Shown here: positions 1-12,646 of the stretch, piece by piece
Layout: each line of letters opens with the position of its first letter
Position numbering within the stretch: position 1 is the stretch's first letter
Source of the DNA: Gigaspora margarita
Taxonomy: Eukaryota; Glomeromycota; Glomeromycetes; Diversisporales; Gigasporaceae
Reading direction: 5' to 3'
Length of the DNA: 64,000 nt
NCBI GenBank assembly: GCA_009809945.1
Contig: WTPW01000076.1
Coordinates: 721,752-785,751, forward strand
Made by a program: the position numbers and the translations under genes
The notes under the pieces: generated by a model
The model's database searches: none
Told to the model about the DNA's origin: nothing
Seen by the model: only the letters and a program-made list of their open reading frames with translations

Positions 1-149
1 CTATTATGTCTAAATACTTGATGATAAAAATTATATAAGTTAAAATCTATTATAGTATTATATATATATATATATATATTTTGTTTTAAAGTGCTTGTTT
101 TGGAACACAGATTTTATTTGGTTTACTTATTAAAAATTGCACTTGGACA

Positions 150-1331
150 AGAGTACAACTAGCTACATGTACACTTTTGGTATCTAATTTAAATGGTTTG
201 CCTAAAAGTTTCACACTAGCTACTATACCTGCAACCCAACTATAGGAATTGCCTATTTAAACTTCTAATCTTCTGCTTCTTAACCAATCTCAACTAATTC
301 ACTAGGTCATCCATAGTACATATATAGTCAGTTCAGACTTCTCAAATCTATTTTCATTTGATCTTTAGAACTCTTTTATTTTGTATTCAAAGATACAATT
401 CAGCTTATCCTCAACAAAAAACTTGATAGAGCTATAGATAGGAGTGAAATTACTCTTTTTAATAAGAAGTTTTTGTTGAAATTGTTGAAATTACTTAATA
501 GTGAAATTGGTAAAATTGGTTTTTTAATATTAAAAATTAATTTAAATTATATCAAAAATTAATTATAACTAAGCTAAATCAAATACAATAATTGTTTTAG
601 GTTTAATTTATAGACTTATTAAAAATGTTGAAATTATTGTTAAAATTATTGTTAAAATTAAAAAATTTGAAAATAAATTCCACTTCAATTATAGGTAGAG
701 CAGTATCTGTTTCACACAAATATACATATTTACTAAGGCTTACACTTGGAGTTAGGATGAACCTATACCTCTACTATTATCTACTTTTGCTCTTGTAAAA
801 TTCACTCCAATTATAGCACTTACTTTTACTATCCTACTAGTCCTTCTCTGATATATTCCAAACTTCCAAACAAGTTAGTCTGGAAGGGTTGATTTATTTG
901 GTATTAGATACCACTATGGTTCTTTTTTTTCTTGGTACCTACTTCTATAGCATAGATTTTTTTCTTCTAGTAAAACTTTGGTAGCCAAATTGGTAAACTT
1001 CTATTACTAAGGGTCTACTTTATTTGGTTCTTTGGCTCTGGTTTCTGATATTCCAGTTTTTGGTAGTACTATCAAAGATTTTTGCTACCTTCTTACTTGG
1101 AACTTGCCAAATGGAATTCTATTTCTATAGTTCTTTGGATTTGTCTATATAATAGTATACATTCATCTAAAAGCTCCTATTCTAGATAGTAAACCATGAT
1201 TACAGATAGTATACCTATTTGATCAATGAGAAATTGGTTATCAGAACATAGGCCTAGTTTTTCAAATCATTGCTAATGTGATTTTTTGCCATTTGGAAAG
1301 TAACAACTTAACAACTTCTCTAAAGTTGCTA
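150..1331 (-). mobile_element. SINE-like repeat with tRNA-derived head, copy A (reverse orientation)
   Basis: Read on the minus strand, this matches the repeats at 31.19-32.06 kb and 62.32-63.11 kb over most of its length. The tRNA-like head lies at about 1255-1331 and keeps the box-A-like stretch TTAGAGAAGTTG, but its box B is decayed. The body ends near 150 with a stretch resembling CTAGTTGTACTC. It carries no reading frame. Both ends are eroded and no TSD was found. It is interrupted by a small inverted-repeat insertion at about 424-700. Confidence 0.6.
424..700. mobile_element. Small AT-rich inverted-repeat insertion inside SINE-like copy A
   Basis: The SINE-like body breaks off near 424 and resumes near 700 when compared with the copy at 31.3-32.0 kb. 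The insert starts with ATAGGAGTGAAATTA and ends with the rough inverse of that stretch, and its middle is nearly pure A/T. It is probably a MITE. Its edges are approximate and its superfamily is unknown. Confidence 0.4.
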
Positions 1332-2494
1332 TATTTCTATTATAATATTATATGTATATAAAAGAATTACTATACTTAATTAGATAAGAAATTTTTTATA
1401 TGTCCTTAAGATAGTATTTGAACCTGTTCAATTTAAGTAATCTATCAGACTGATCCAAGTAAACTAACAGATATTCCTAGTTAATTACTGATATTTGTTT
1501 ATATTAGATAAAATAAAGTTTTATTTTACACAATATAAACAAAATATTAGCAATTGGCTAACAATATGTTAGTTTATTTGAAATAACCCAATGAATCAAC
1601 TTCATCATACTTTCAGATTTCTAATATATTATTCATTGTTTATTTGAGTATAGCTACCAAACTTATTTATGATAGTACTAGTTTCAATTCAGTGATATAT
1701 TTTCAATTTGAAGAATAACAAAAACCAAATGTATTTACTGTTTCTATTATAAATAAGTACTCTCTTTTTTAAAATTTTAAATTCAAATAACTTGAAAACT
1801 ATCTAATCAAACTTAAAAAAATATTTTAATTTAAATTTTATAAATCAAGTATTAGTTTATGGTAATCTATAATCAACCAATCAAAATTAATCACATGAGT
1901 CATATGATAACTGATTTGTAAAAAGCAAATCAGCAAACATATGACTTACAGGACTGATTTTGATTAATCGAAAATATCACTACAAATTAAAAAAAGATCG
2001 AATTAATCTTTTTTTTATTTTTATTATTATCTATCACTACTGGGTACAATACCAAAATTTTTTAAAAAAAATTAATGATATATCATTGGTATTACTGCAT
2101 TATAATGTTATATTTGGTGCCAACTTTGCACTTTATTTATAAAAAAAAAATCCTAATCTAAAAAAATACTTTGCTCAGCCTCACATACCCATAACAGAGC
2201 CTCTAACTCGACTGATTTCCCACAAAAACAAACAAAGATGCCAAAAGCATATATTTTTTCTAATATCAAATTCTAAGAATAAAACTTCAAGAATGATAAC
2301 TCAATAATGATGACTCAAAGAAAAAAAGTATAGCGTAATCTTGTGTAAAGTCTTACAAACCGTAATATAAGCAATATATTTCGTAATATATTTCAAAATA
2401 TTTCGAAATATCACATTTTCAAAATATAATGAAAGTAATTTTGAAATATTTTGAAATATATTACAAAATATTTCAAACCCCTTTCAAAATATTT
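1332..2494. other. AT-rich intergenic DNA, no gene seen
   Basis: No supportable coding region or RNA gene is visible. At about 2370-2480 there is a cluster of short palindromes built on TTTCGAAATA and ATATTTCAAAATATT. A similar cluster recurs at about 4380-4620. Confidence 0.5.
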
Positions 2495-3660
2495 TAGGAC
2501 TAGGATCAGTAAATCTGTAACCTGGATCACGCATTAGACTGCTTTTTCGAAATAGTTTGAAATAGTTCAAATACTGTACTATGATTAGATCTTTTGTTTA
2601 TAATTAGATCTATTTTGTTTTTTTTTTGCTTTTTGCACTTTACAAGAACACGGACCTTTGCAAAAAAATAAACAACTTTTTGAAATCTTGCACAAGCCAA
2701 CCCATATTTTAGGACTAGAAAACCAAGCTGGATTGGTAGATCTATAACCTGGATTGCGCATTAGACTGATTTTTTGAAATAGTTCAAAATAGTTTGATAA
2801 AGTTCACATTCTGTACTACAAGATCAAATTAGATCTTTTGTTTATAATTAGATTTTTTATTTTGTTTTTTTTTCACTTTTTTGTTTTTATTCATTTTTTA
2901 TTTTTATTTTGCCTTTTGTTTTTGTTTTATTTTTTTTTTGTTTTCATTTTGTTTTTTCAAAATTTTTTTTATTTATTTATTTTTTTAATTTTTTTTCATC
3001 TTATTTTTATTTCGGCTCTTTACAAGAATACCTTCAAGAAAACAAACAACTTTTTGAAACCTTGCACAGGCCAACCCAAACTTCTGATATTTTGCAAGAA
3101 CACACAACTGATATCTCTAGCAATTTTTAAAATTTCAAGAATGCTTCTTTAAAGAAATAAAGGTTTAGTTAGAACTTTATTTATTTTTCATTTGATATAA
3201 TTTGTTTTTTGTTTTTGTTTTTGTTTTTTTAAATTTGGTTTATTAATTTATTTTATTCTGGCACTTTGTGAGAAAAGAACCCTTACTTCCTGGTGCTTTG
3301 CAAGAAACCAACCCAGACTTTTTTGGTATTTCGTGACTTTTTTGGCATTTTGCAAGGACATTAATGCAGCTTTGCAATTTTTAAATTTGTAAGAATGCAA
3401 ACTCTTACTTCAGAGAAATGAAGATTTGGAACTTCGTTTATTTTTTTTTATTAGTTTGCTTATCTTTTTTTTCATTGGTTTTTTTTTATTTATTTTTTTT
3501 TATTTTATTTATTTCTGACTTCTTCGACACTTTGCGACTTTTTTGGCACTTTACAAGAATACTAGCTTTAACTTCTCTGGCACTTTGCAAGAACATACTA
3601 GATTTCTCTGGCAATTTGCAAGAACACCAACACTTCTAAGAAATGTTTTTTTTTATTTTT
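2495..3660. repeat. Degenerate tandem repeat, about 215-bp unit, T-rich
   Basis: The stretch starting AGGACTAG with 'taacctgga' and 'cattagactg' downstream occurs near 2496 and again at 2711, a spacing of 215 bp. Further decayed units follow, recognisable by repeated CTTTGCAAGAACA and CTCTGGCACTTTGCAAGAAC motifs to about 3630. The phenylalanine-rich reading frames here are low complexity, not genes. Confidence 0.6.
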
Positions 3661-3708
3661 TTTTCACTTTTTTGAAGTATTTAGAAAAAGAGAGCGAAAT
3701 GAAGGTTT

Positions 3709-3993
3709 AGGGTTCCGCAATTTGATTTGATCTTCAAATATTGAATCAAATATTTGATCAAATTCAAATTCAAATTTGACTATATTTGATTTGATCAAAT
3801 TCAAAATCTGGTCAAATTTGATTTGATTTGACAAATATTTGATTTGATTTGAAAATTACTATTAAAAATTCAAATTCAAATCAAATTCAAATCCAAATAT
3901 TTGAATCAAATCAAATTCAAATAAGAGTCAATTTGATTTTATCAAATTCAAATTGACCCAATATTTGATTTGATTTGAATTTGTGGAACTCTA
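3709..3993. mobile_element. Palindromic TTTGATTTGA-rich element with inverted ends
   Basis: The interior consists almost entirely of ATTTGATTTG and its complement. The ends GGGTTCCGCAA and TTGTGGAACTC are imperfect inverted repeats. GAAGGTT occurs just outside both ends, which could be a decayed TSD. It looks like a foldback or MITE. Confidence 0.45.
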
Positions 3994-6165
3994 CGAAGGT
4001 TATAGCCAAAACAAAAGAAATAACCAAAGCGAAGACGATAAAAAACAAAGAAGTGAAGATAATAGCTAACTGTGAAGTGAGCGAAAATAAGTATGTAGGG
4101 TTAGTTTTTTGTATATAGTAATAGAATTAGATGCGACAAAGTGTAAAAGTAGTTTAAAATATTTGTAATAATATAAAAATAATACTATATGATAATGTAA
4201 TATTAATTAAAATATATATTTAATAAATATAAATTATAATGTATAATACATAATAATAAATAAACATAAAATTTTATAATAAATTGCAAAACTGTGTGAA
4301 ATATTGCGAAAACCTGTAAAAAAGCATGATTATGTGAATATATATATAGTTTATTTATGTTTTAAAAATTTTGAAAATTTGAAAAATATTGCGAAACAAT
4401 ACAAAAACATCACATAATATGCAAAATATTATCTCCTGCAACCCTTTTTTTTTATTTGATCTATTTCACAATATTTCGCAATATATTTCAAAATATTTTG
4501 AAATAAATATTGTAATATTACTGTAATATAACGTAATATATTACATAATAAACCGTATCAAACGTAAGATTTTTGTTATATTACGGGCCATAATATCTTA
4601 TATAAGATTACATATATATTATTTGCTGATGTAAGCAATATAAATTTTTTGTTTTATAATATAAAATTAAATAATTCAAAAATATAATTCTTGATTTCAA
4701 ATATTATTATATCAAATTTTATTTAAATATTTTAAATGATTAAAAAAGTAGATCAGAGATATATTTATAGTAATTATGCAAGCAAATTTGCCTGCAAACC
4801 TTTACAAACTAAAGGATAGGTAATGTTTTAACAAATTTTAAAGTTAAAAAAATTTTTTTTTTAAATATAATATAGTTTACTATAAGGCAAAGATGACGCG
4901 TTAGTCATTTGCTATAATTGATCTTTGCTGTACAACCATATGAAATTTATACTCTTGATCTGCAATTTACCACTTAAATAAGTTATTTAATAAAATTTTA
5001 ATAAATTTATTGTCCAAAGCTGTTCTGTAATGATACTAAATTAGAGCTATATCATTAATCACCTGATTATTTTTTATCAGAAGTTTTTTTTCTTTTTCCT
5101 TATCTTAATCTATAAATAGTCAGATTTTTTATATATAATTTCAACTTTTTTTATCTCTTTTCTTCTAAAAAATCACCTGATTTTTGATATTTTCTTTAAT
5201 AAAATATCAAATAAAAATAGTATTTTTAATAATTTTATTAATAAAATTATATGAAATACCATTTTTCTATAAATTTTACTGATTGATTCTAACTTTTGCT
5301 ATTAATAAACTTTGGTTCATACTTAAAAATACATTATTTTAGTATAATTTATTTTATTTTTATAAAGTTTGGGACAAAAATATTTAATTTTAAAATTTTG
5401 ATAAAAATTTTTAAAATTAAATTTTTTTTTCTTCAAATTTTTAAAAAAAATAAGATAAATATACTAATTTGATATAGTTTTTGGTTTTAATAAAAATATA
5501 TTTTTTATTCTTTGATATTTGTACTGAACTAACTTTTAATAGACCATATACTATATCAAACACACTTTGGGCTTGTTCATCTATATTTTATCAACAGAGC
5601 ATAGCAAATCTTCTGGCTTGTTTTTAATTGCCTGAACACAGTTCTTGATCACCCAGAATTGATCTATCTGCATTAATACCAGAGTACCAAAAATCTTTGT
5701 AAGCTCTATCTGACCCTACTGCACTATAAGTTTATAAAGTCTTTTTTTAATTCAGACTTTAGCCTCTTTACTATGTTTTTTAATTTTGGTTATTCCAAGT
5801 TGGGGTTTTAGTACAGCTTGCTTATAGTCTGAATTCTCAAATAATAGTTAATAGTTGTCTAGAGCATAGCAACAGACTTATACTTTTATGCCTTTTGATG
5901 ATTATAACTACATTTTTGATACATTTTTAATAAAATATCAAAAATGTAGTTGTTGCATTTTCTGGATATAATGCCACATACCTATATTTGCACAGTTGTA
6001 CAACAACTACAGAAGTTTTATGTGCTTTTTATACAGTATTATACTAAAAATAATTACAGAACTCAGATGTGATGATAAGATCTTTGCAGTTTTATTTTTT
6101 TATTTTTTTTCATAGCTTTCTTTTTTGTTTTTTTTTGTTTTTTTTTTTTTTTTTTGAACTTTGTT
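3994..6165. other. AT-rich repeat remnants, no gene seen
   Basis: About 4640-4825 is the right half of the TIR element found complete at 34.72-35.61 kb, with the same end motif GCAAATTTGCCTGCA. About 4980-5560 resembles the palindromic unit of the 8.9-10.6 kb element. The rest is unassigned AT-rich sequence. Confidence 0.4.
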
Positions 6166-6445
6166 GGAGCTGAACAATAATGGATATAGCATAGTAGTTA
6201 TTTTTTTTTTCTTTTTTTTTTATTACAGTACTAACATTCTTTTTTTAGAATGAACAGAACAGAATGTACAGACATAGCATGGTTAATTTTTTTTATATTA
6301 TAGTTTATTATAGTACTAACGTTCTTACGTTCTTTCTTTAGAACAAACATAATACAATTGGAACACTATTGGAACAGGCGAACGTAGCATAGTATTTTTA
6401 TATATATATATACACAATTTATTACTATATTATAGTACTAACTTA
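6166..6445. repeat. Three degenerate tandem units of about 90-115 bp
   Basis: ATAGCATAGT or ATAGCATGGT followed by a T-run and TTATAGTACTAAC with 'gttcttnnnttagaa' recurs starting near 6186, 6272 and 6385. No coding potential is seen. Confidence 0.5.
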
Positions 6446-6647
6446 TAAATAAATTTTTTTTTTATTTTAACATGAATATATATATGTTTATTTTTTAATA
6501 CAAACATATTTTTTTAAAGCTGTTGCTAAAGTCATTGCTGGAGCTATCATTGGAGCTATAGTTAGAGCCGTAGTTGGAGCCTAAGAACTGTTTTGAAATC
6601 GAGTAGATTTCTCGTTACTTTGGTGATTTGGTAATTTTTTTTCTATT

Positions 6648-7028
6648 AATTGCCAATCCGGATAAGATTGGCAAGATTTCTATATTTAGAATTGGGGCAA
6701 AACAAATATATAAACAAGGTAGTACAAAATCTGGATCAGGCCTGTATATATAAAATTTTTATATGATTTAAAGAATTTTAAAGACATTTTTACTCATATT
6801 TTCTTATCTACAAGTCTGATTTTAATGAAATTTTGGCAGTAGACGCACAAGAACCTGCTATACAACTTTACTTAGAGCCAAAAATAATATTTACTTCATA
6901 TAAAAAAAAACTTTTTATTACGCCTACTACAGATTTACTAATATATTGTTTATATATTTGTTTATCTCCAATTCCAAATATAGTAATAATATAGCTATAG
7001 TACCGATCTTATCCGGATTGGTAATTAA
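6648..7028. mobile_element. MITE, family CCAATCCGGATAAGAT, copy 1
   Basis: The ends ATTGCCAATCCGGATAAGAT and its near-perfect inverse bound about 380 bp. A second copy in the opposite orientation is at 11.45-11.83 kb and shares the interior, including 'cacaagaacctgct'. A TA duplication is compatible with the flanks but not proven. A directly repeated flank near 6605 and 7190 suggests it sits inside an older repeat. Confidence 0.65.
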
Positions 7029-7029
7029 G

Positions 7030-7765
7030 TTCTTTTGTATTTGGTGTATTTTCTTTGTCATTTTTCTTATTTTTCTGCAGGCTCTTCATTGTTTTCAGTG
7101 GGTTCGTTCAGGCCTTTTCGTCATTTTTTTGTAGGTTCTTCTGATAAATTCGTCATTTCTTGTTATTAATCTTTGTGTTGTATAGATTTCCTATTACTTT
7201 AGTGATCTGGTAGGTTTTTTTCCATTAAGTTCTTTCATATTTGTTGTATTATCTTTGTCATTTTTCTCATTTTTCTATGGGCTCTTTATCATTTTTGGTA
7301 GGTTCATTCAGGGCTCTTCGTCATTTTTTGTGGGTTCTTTGGTAAATTCATCATTTCTTGATACTAATCTTTCATCATTTTTCAGTGGATTCATTCAGAG
7401 TTCTTCATTGGTTTTTTGCGCTTCTTTTAGTAAATTCTGTGTTTTTTGCTAGATAAGTTTACTGTTTTTAGTAGGGTTTTTCTTTGTTATGTTCTTTTGT
7501 GAATTCTTTATCATTTTTTGCTAGTAAGTTTTTTTTTGTTCTTGTCGAGTCATTTTTTATTCAGGTTCAACTTTATATTAATGTGTCTCTGCCTTGGTAC
7601 ATTTTCGCATTATTCTTCAGTTTTGCTTTTTTCACTATCTTTGTCACTTTCCTCGTTCTTGTTCTATTTTCTTGCAATTACCTTTCTTGTTTTTCTCATC
7701 CCATTTTCTTTTTTGTTTTGTTTTTCCCTTTTCTTGTTGTGCCTATTCCGTTTTCTTAGTTCTAA
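7030..7765. repeat. T-rich degenerate tandem repeats
   Basis: Motifs such as GGTTCATTCAGGGCTCTTC and GTCATTTTTTGTGGGTTC recur every few tens of bases between about 7090 and 7560. Reading frames here are phenylalanine/serine-rich low complexity and are not genes. Confidence 0.5.
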
Positions 7766-8353
7766 AAAAAAAAATAAATTAAATAAATTAATAAAAAAAA
7801 AATGTTTAAATTAAATTAAAAAAGCCTCGATAAATTAAATAAATTAAAACTTCTCGAAAAGGTAAATTAAATAAAAAAAAATAATAATAAATTTAATAAA
7901 TAAAAAAAACCTCCTCCCTGTGAAATTTAAAAAAATTAATTAACAAAAAAAATAAATTAGAGCTTGAAACTGTTTTATTTTTATTTGATATATTATAAAA
8001 ATAAAAAATAAATAAATTAAAAAAATTAAAAAAAAATAAAAAAAAATAAAAAAATTGCAAAAAAATAAAAAAAATCGTTAAAATAAATTCATAAAAAAAA
8101 AATAATAATAATAATTTATAAAAATATAAAAAAAAATAATAACAATAAAAAATAAAAAAATTAAAAAAAATAAAAAATTACGAAAATATAAAATTCAATA
8201 TAAAAATAAAAAATTCATTATAAAAATAAAAAAAATTGTTAAAAAAAATAATACTAATAATTTCATTATAAATATATATAAAAAAAATAATAATAATAAT
8301 AAATTTATAAATAAAAAAATAAAATAAAAAAATAAAAATAAAAAAATAAAAAA

Positions 8354-8409
<56 letters not shown>

Positions 8410-8580
8410 AAAAAATAAAAAAATAAAAAAAAAATAAAAAAAAATAAAAAAATAAAAAAATAAAAAAAAATAAAAAAATAAATAAAGTTGTTATAAATAT
8501 ATATATATATATATATAAAACAATTTGTTATAAAAATATAAAAAAAAAAATAAAAAATAATTTTGTTATAAAAATATGTA
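7766..8580. repeat. A-rich low-complexity block with poly(A)
   Basis: Almost pure A with scattered T, including an uninterrupted A-run of about 50 nt near 8358-8407 and (AT)n at about 8495-8517. No gene is present. Confidence 0.8.
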
Positions 8581-8914
8581 TTATTATAAATTTTAATGCT
8601 CCAGACTCATACTGGTTTCTGGTTCCTAGTATATATATTGCTACTATTGCTGCTTATATTTCAAATTATTTTTTTGTAATACTACTACAACCAAGCCTAT
8701 ATCTCAAGCTACCATTTTCTTATTGGTCTTTATTGTTTTTATATTTAGAAAAAATTAAACTAGAGCCTTGCGATTTGTATTCTTGAAGCATAACTATTAT
8801 ACTATTGTTCTGGATAACCAATTCTAAATAAATTTACTTAGTGCAAGAAGTTATAATTAATTAGTAAAATTTTAAGTAATATAATATTTTTAATAATTTT
8901 ATTAGAGTATAGAC

Positions 8915-10575
8915 ATTTATCATCTGATTTTTTAGGAAGGGAGGGGATCAGAGGGATTATCAGATACTATATAATATAGTATTATTAGCCAATCAAAATT
9001 GTCCAAAATAACTATATAAAATTTTTAATAATAATTAAATATATAAAAATTTTATTTTATATTAATCTTTGGCATTAAGTAAACTTGTTTAGCATCTAAA
9101 AATACATCAAATCAGCATAATTATTTTTATTTTACTTGAAATTTAGAGAATAGATACATGATTTTGGATTTTGATCAAAAAAGTCAAATTTAAGCATCTT
9201 TTCTCCAAATTTTAAGTAAAATAAAAACAACTCTGCCGATTTAATAAATTTTTAGGTACTAAACAAGTTTACTTAGTGCATTAAGTTAAAATTAATTTAT
9301 GAATCATAAGATTTTATAAAATTTTATTAATAAAATTCTATAAAATCTTATAGTTCACAAATTTTTATTAATTAATTCTAACTTTATGCACTAAATAAAC
9401 ATGTTCAGAATTTAAAAATACATCAAATCGGTATAATTATTTTTATTTTACTTGAAATTTAGAGAATAAATGCATAATTTTGGATTTTTGATCAAAAAAG
9501 CCAAATTTAAGCATCTTTTCTCCAAATTTCAAGTAAAATAAAAACAACTCTACCAATTTAATGTATTTTTAGGTGCTGAACAAGTTTACTTAATGCTTTA
9601 AGTTAGAATTAATTAGTAAAATATTATGAATCATAAGATTTTATTAAATTTTATTAAAAAATTCTATAAAATCTTATTATTCGCCAAATTTTACTAATTA
9701 ATTCTAACTTAATGCATTAAATAAAATTGATCGGAAACTAAAAATATATTTATTTAGCAAAGACATTTTTTATTTTACTTGAAATTTGGAAAAAAGATGC
9801 ATAAATTTGACTTTTTTGATCAAAAATCCAAAATTATATATCTATTCTCCAAATTTCAAGTAAAATAAAAATAATTATCCCAATTTGATGTATTTATAAA
9901 TGTTGAACAAGTTTATTTAGTGCATAAAGGTAGAATAATTAATAAAAATTTGTGAATCATAAGTTTTTATAGAATTCTATTAATAAAATACTATAAAATC
10001 TTATAATTCCCAATATTTTACTAATTAATTCTAACTTAATGCACTAAGTAAACTTATTTAGCAACTAAAAATACATTAACTTGATAGGATTGTTGTTATT
10101 TTACTTGAAATTTGAAGAAAAGATGCTTAAATTTGACTTTTTTGATCAAAAATCTAAAATTATACATCTAATATCCAATTTTCAAGTAAAATAAAAACAA
10201 ATATACTAATTTGATGTATTTTTAAATGCTGAACATTGTTTATTTAGTGCATAAAGTTAGAATTAATTAATAAAAATTTGTGAATTTTAAGATTTTATAG
10301 AATTTTATTAATAGAATTTTATAAAATCTTATGATTCACAAAATTTTACTAATTAATTCTAACTTCATACACTAAGTAAACTTGTTCAGTATTAAAAAAT
10401 ACATACAAATATATTTAAAGTCAAACCAGTTTGCAGACTTCAGACCAAATTGGAACCAAACTGTGTTCAGTCTATAGATATTATTTGCTTAAATTTGATT
10501 GGCTAGTTTCATATTAGGTGGGAGGAGAGGGTACCCTCTTAAAAAGTGGAAATTACCTGATAAATGTCTATACTC
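8915..10575. mobile_element. 1.66-kb PIF/Harbinger-like element containing tandem palindromes
   Basis: Perfect 18-bp TIRs (GAGTATAGACATTTATCA and its inverse) are flanked by TTA on both sides (8912-8914 and 10576-10578). A 3-bp TTA duplication is what PIF/Harbinger transposition gives. The arms also share TAGCCAATCAAA. The interior holds four units of a 317-327-bp palindromic repeat, with the landmark ACTTAGTGCA near 9271, 9588, 9915 and 10242. A related half-unit (8822-8914) lies outside the left end. No transposase frame is visible, so it is non-autonomous. Confidence 0.65.
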
Positions 10576-10699
10576 TTAAGGAAATGTATTTTCCACTATG
10601 GTATTTTGCTATTTCTACTATAGTTACACAAATTTTCTATTTTTAGTATTTATATATTATAAATTGGGTATATTTATTTACCGTACCATGCGATATTAC

Positions 10700-10990
10700 T
10701 AATTTATCACCTCTCACATGATCGACCAATCAAATTTTAAGATTAGATATAACATAGTACAATTTAAAAAATTCAAAACAAACGTTTGTTTTGTCAAAAA
10801 TTGTCTATAACTCAAAACTTCATATATGAAACTACTCATTGTGCTTTAATAAAAAAAATTCCTTTCAAAATTTTACTATTAAAAACTTTTTCTAACACCT
10901 ACATTACCTTTACCTCACCCTAACCCTAGCTAACAAAAAACTAGTTTATTTTTGGGTGGTTTGATTTTACGTTACATCTGATCTTATGAC
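10700..10990. mobile_element. Mutator-like MITE relative (GATCAGGTGTAACGTAAA family)
   Basis: Inner ends GATTAGATATAAC and GATTTTACGTTACATCTGAT are decayed versions of the TIR of the 46.92-47.28 kb element. The core shared by the family is present, with 'aaactactcattgtgc', 'aaaaattcc' and a CCCTAACCCTAGC stretch. Confidence 0.5.
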
Positions 10991-11221
10991 CTGCAGTAGA
11001 TGCAGCAATATCGTATATGTGGTATATAAATTATCTTTTATAAATTTACTATAATTCTAATTCAAAACTAAAAAATAAATATTTTTTGATTCCTAGTTAA
11101 AATTGTAGAGCTCATTTTTCTGATTCTAATGGTAGTTAAATCATCAAAATTGGCTTAGTGGATCCTGGGATCAAAGAAGAAAACATAAGGATCAGCAAAT
11201 TCACTATTAGGGCATACTATT

Positions 11222-11452
11222 AATTGTGGCAGATCATAATAAAATCAGATCATAATGAAATTGAACTTATTTTATGACCGATTTTTAAATTTTTTGGGGC
11301 CTTTTTTGTTAGAGTTTTTTTTATAGTTAAGTTAGAATTTAGGGTTAGGGTTATTTGAAAAAGAGTATAGGTAGATTTTAGTAGGGCTTATATTTTTAAA
11401 TCGAACCCCTGTATTTCATTATGATCTGATTTCATTATGATCTGTGACATTA
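11222..11452. mobile_element. MITE with AGATCATAATGAAAT ends and TTAGGG-containing core
   Basis: Ends carry doubled CAGATCATAAT motifs in inverted orientation. The core has AGGGTTAGGGTTA and 'gattttagtaggg' followed by 'aaatngaaccc'. The same core occurs in elements at 18.87, 38.01 and 38.85 kb that have other ends. It abuts the next MITE. Confidence 0.55.
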
Positions 11453-11832
11453 TTACCAATCCAGATAAGATCAGCACTATAGCTATATTTATTACGATAT
11501 TTGGAATTAGGGATAAACAAATATATAAACAATATATTAGTAAATCTGTATTAGGCCTAATAAAAGCTTTTTTTATACTAAGTAAATCTTATTTTTGGCT
11601 CTAAATAAAGTTGTAGAGCAGGTTCTTGTGCGTTTACTGCTAAAATTTCATTAAAATCAAACTTGTAAATAAGAAAATATGAGTAAAAACGTCTTTAAAA
11701 TTCTTTAAATCATATAAAAATTTTATATATACAGGCCTGATTCAGATTTCATACTACCTTGTTTATATATTTGTTTTGTTCTAATTCTAAATATAGAAAT
11801 ATTGTTGATCTTATCTGAATTGGCAATTAATC
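11453..11832. mobile_element. MITE, family CCAATCCGGATAAGAT, copy 2 (inverted relative to copy 1)
   Basis: Ends TTACCAATCCAGATAAGATC and GATCTTATCTGAATTGGCAA. The interior is the reverse complement of the 6.65-7.03 kb copy over its whole length. Confidence 0.65.
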
Positions 11833-12646
11833 ATCTTATTATTTTTTATTAGAGGCCTACCCCTTACCCCCTCTTTAATATAGATTTTGTTAGGTTTTTA
11901 TATATAATTTTAACATTTTTTACTCTCCTCCCTAAAAAATCATCTGATTTTTGTTACTCTCCTTATACAAACTATTCATTTTCTTTATATATATTTTGAA
12001 AAGTTTTTTATTGTAGTGAAAAATTTTACTAAGGAACTAATAAAACTTGTTTTAATAAACTAGCATTTTTTGAACTAAAGAACAACTTTATTTAAAAGTT
12101 AAAGTCAATTGTGATAATAAAATTTTGTGCAAATCACAATTTTATATTTGATGACTTTTTTCTAACTTTATTTTTTTTTCTTTATATACATTTTGAGAAG
12201 TTTTTTTATTGTAGTGAAAAATTTTACTAAAAAATAATAAAATACATTTTAAAAAACTAGCATTTTTTTAAGCCAAAGAACAACTTTACTTAAGAACTCA
12301 AAATTAATTGTAATAATAAATTCTAAACAAATTATAATCATTCATTTGATGGTATTTTCTATATTTTGTATAACAGTAAATTAGCTAATTCTCATGTTCG
12401 CTTCTTTGATCCAAAGTATCTTGGGATCCACTAGGCCAATTTTGATGATTTAACTACTATTAAAATCAGAAAAATGAGCTCTACAACTTTCAATTAGAGG
12501 CCAAAGAAGGTTTACTTATCTGTTATTATTTTTTAGGGTTAGAGTTAGGGTTAGAATTAGGATTAAAATTAAAGTTAGAGAGAATTCTAAAAATAGAACT
12601 TTTGTGTAATTATAGTAGAAATAGCAAAATACTATGGTGGAAATAG

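Larger units (their letters stand above)
10584..12646. mobile_element. 2-kb element with long inverted arms and nested MITEs
   Basis: The outer left sequence TTTTCCACTATGGTATTTTG is inverted at about 12625-12646. A second inverted pair lies inside: AATTGGCTTAGTGGATCCTG near 11150 against its inverse near 12420-12440. The arms diverge by several percent. The loop holds the MITEs at 11.22-11.45 and 11.45-11.83 kb. The left arm is interrupted by the Mutator-like copy at about 10.70-10.99 kb. No TSD or transposase was found. Confidence 0.45.

Noticed and set aside
2838-3152. Putative membrane protein (very Phe/Leu-rich frame)
   Set aside because: It follows T-rich tandem repeats, and overlapping frames look the same. 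No start context or conserved motif.
7255-7814. Putative hydrophobic proteins
   Set aside because: T-rich degenerate tandem repeat sequence with several equivalent frames.
10918-10932. Telomere or chromosome end
   Set aside because: Only two CCCTAA units, inside a transposon family copy that recurs elsewhere in the window.
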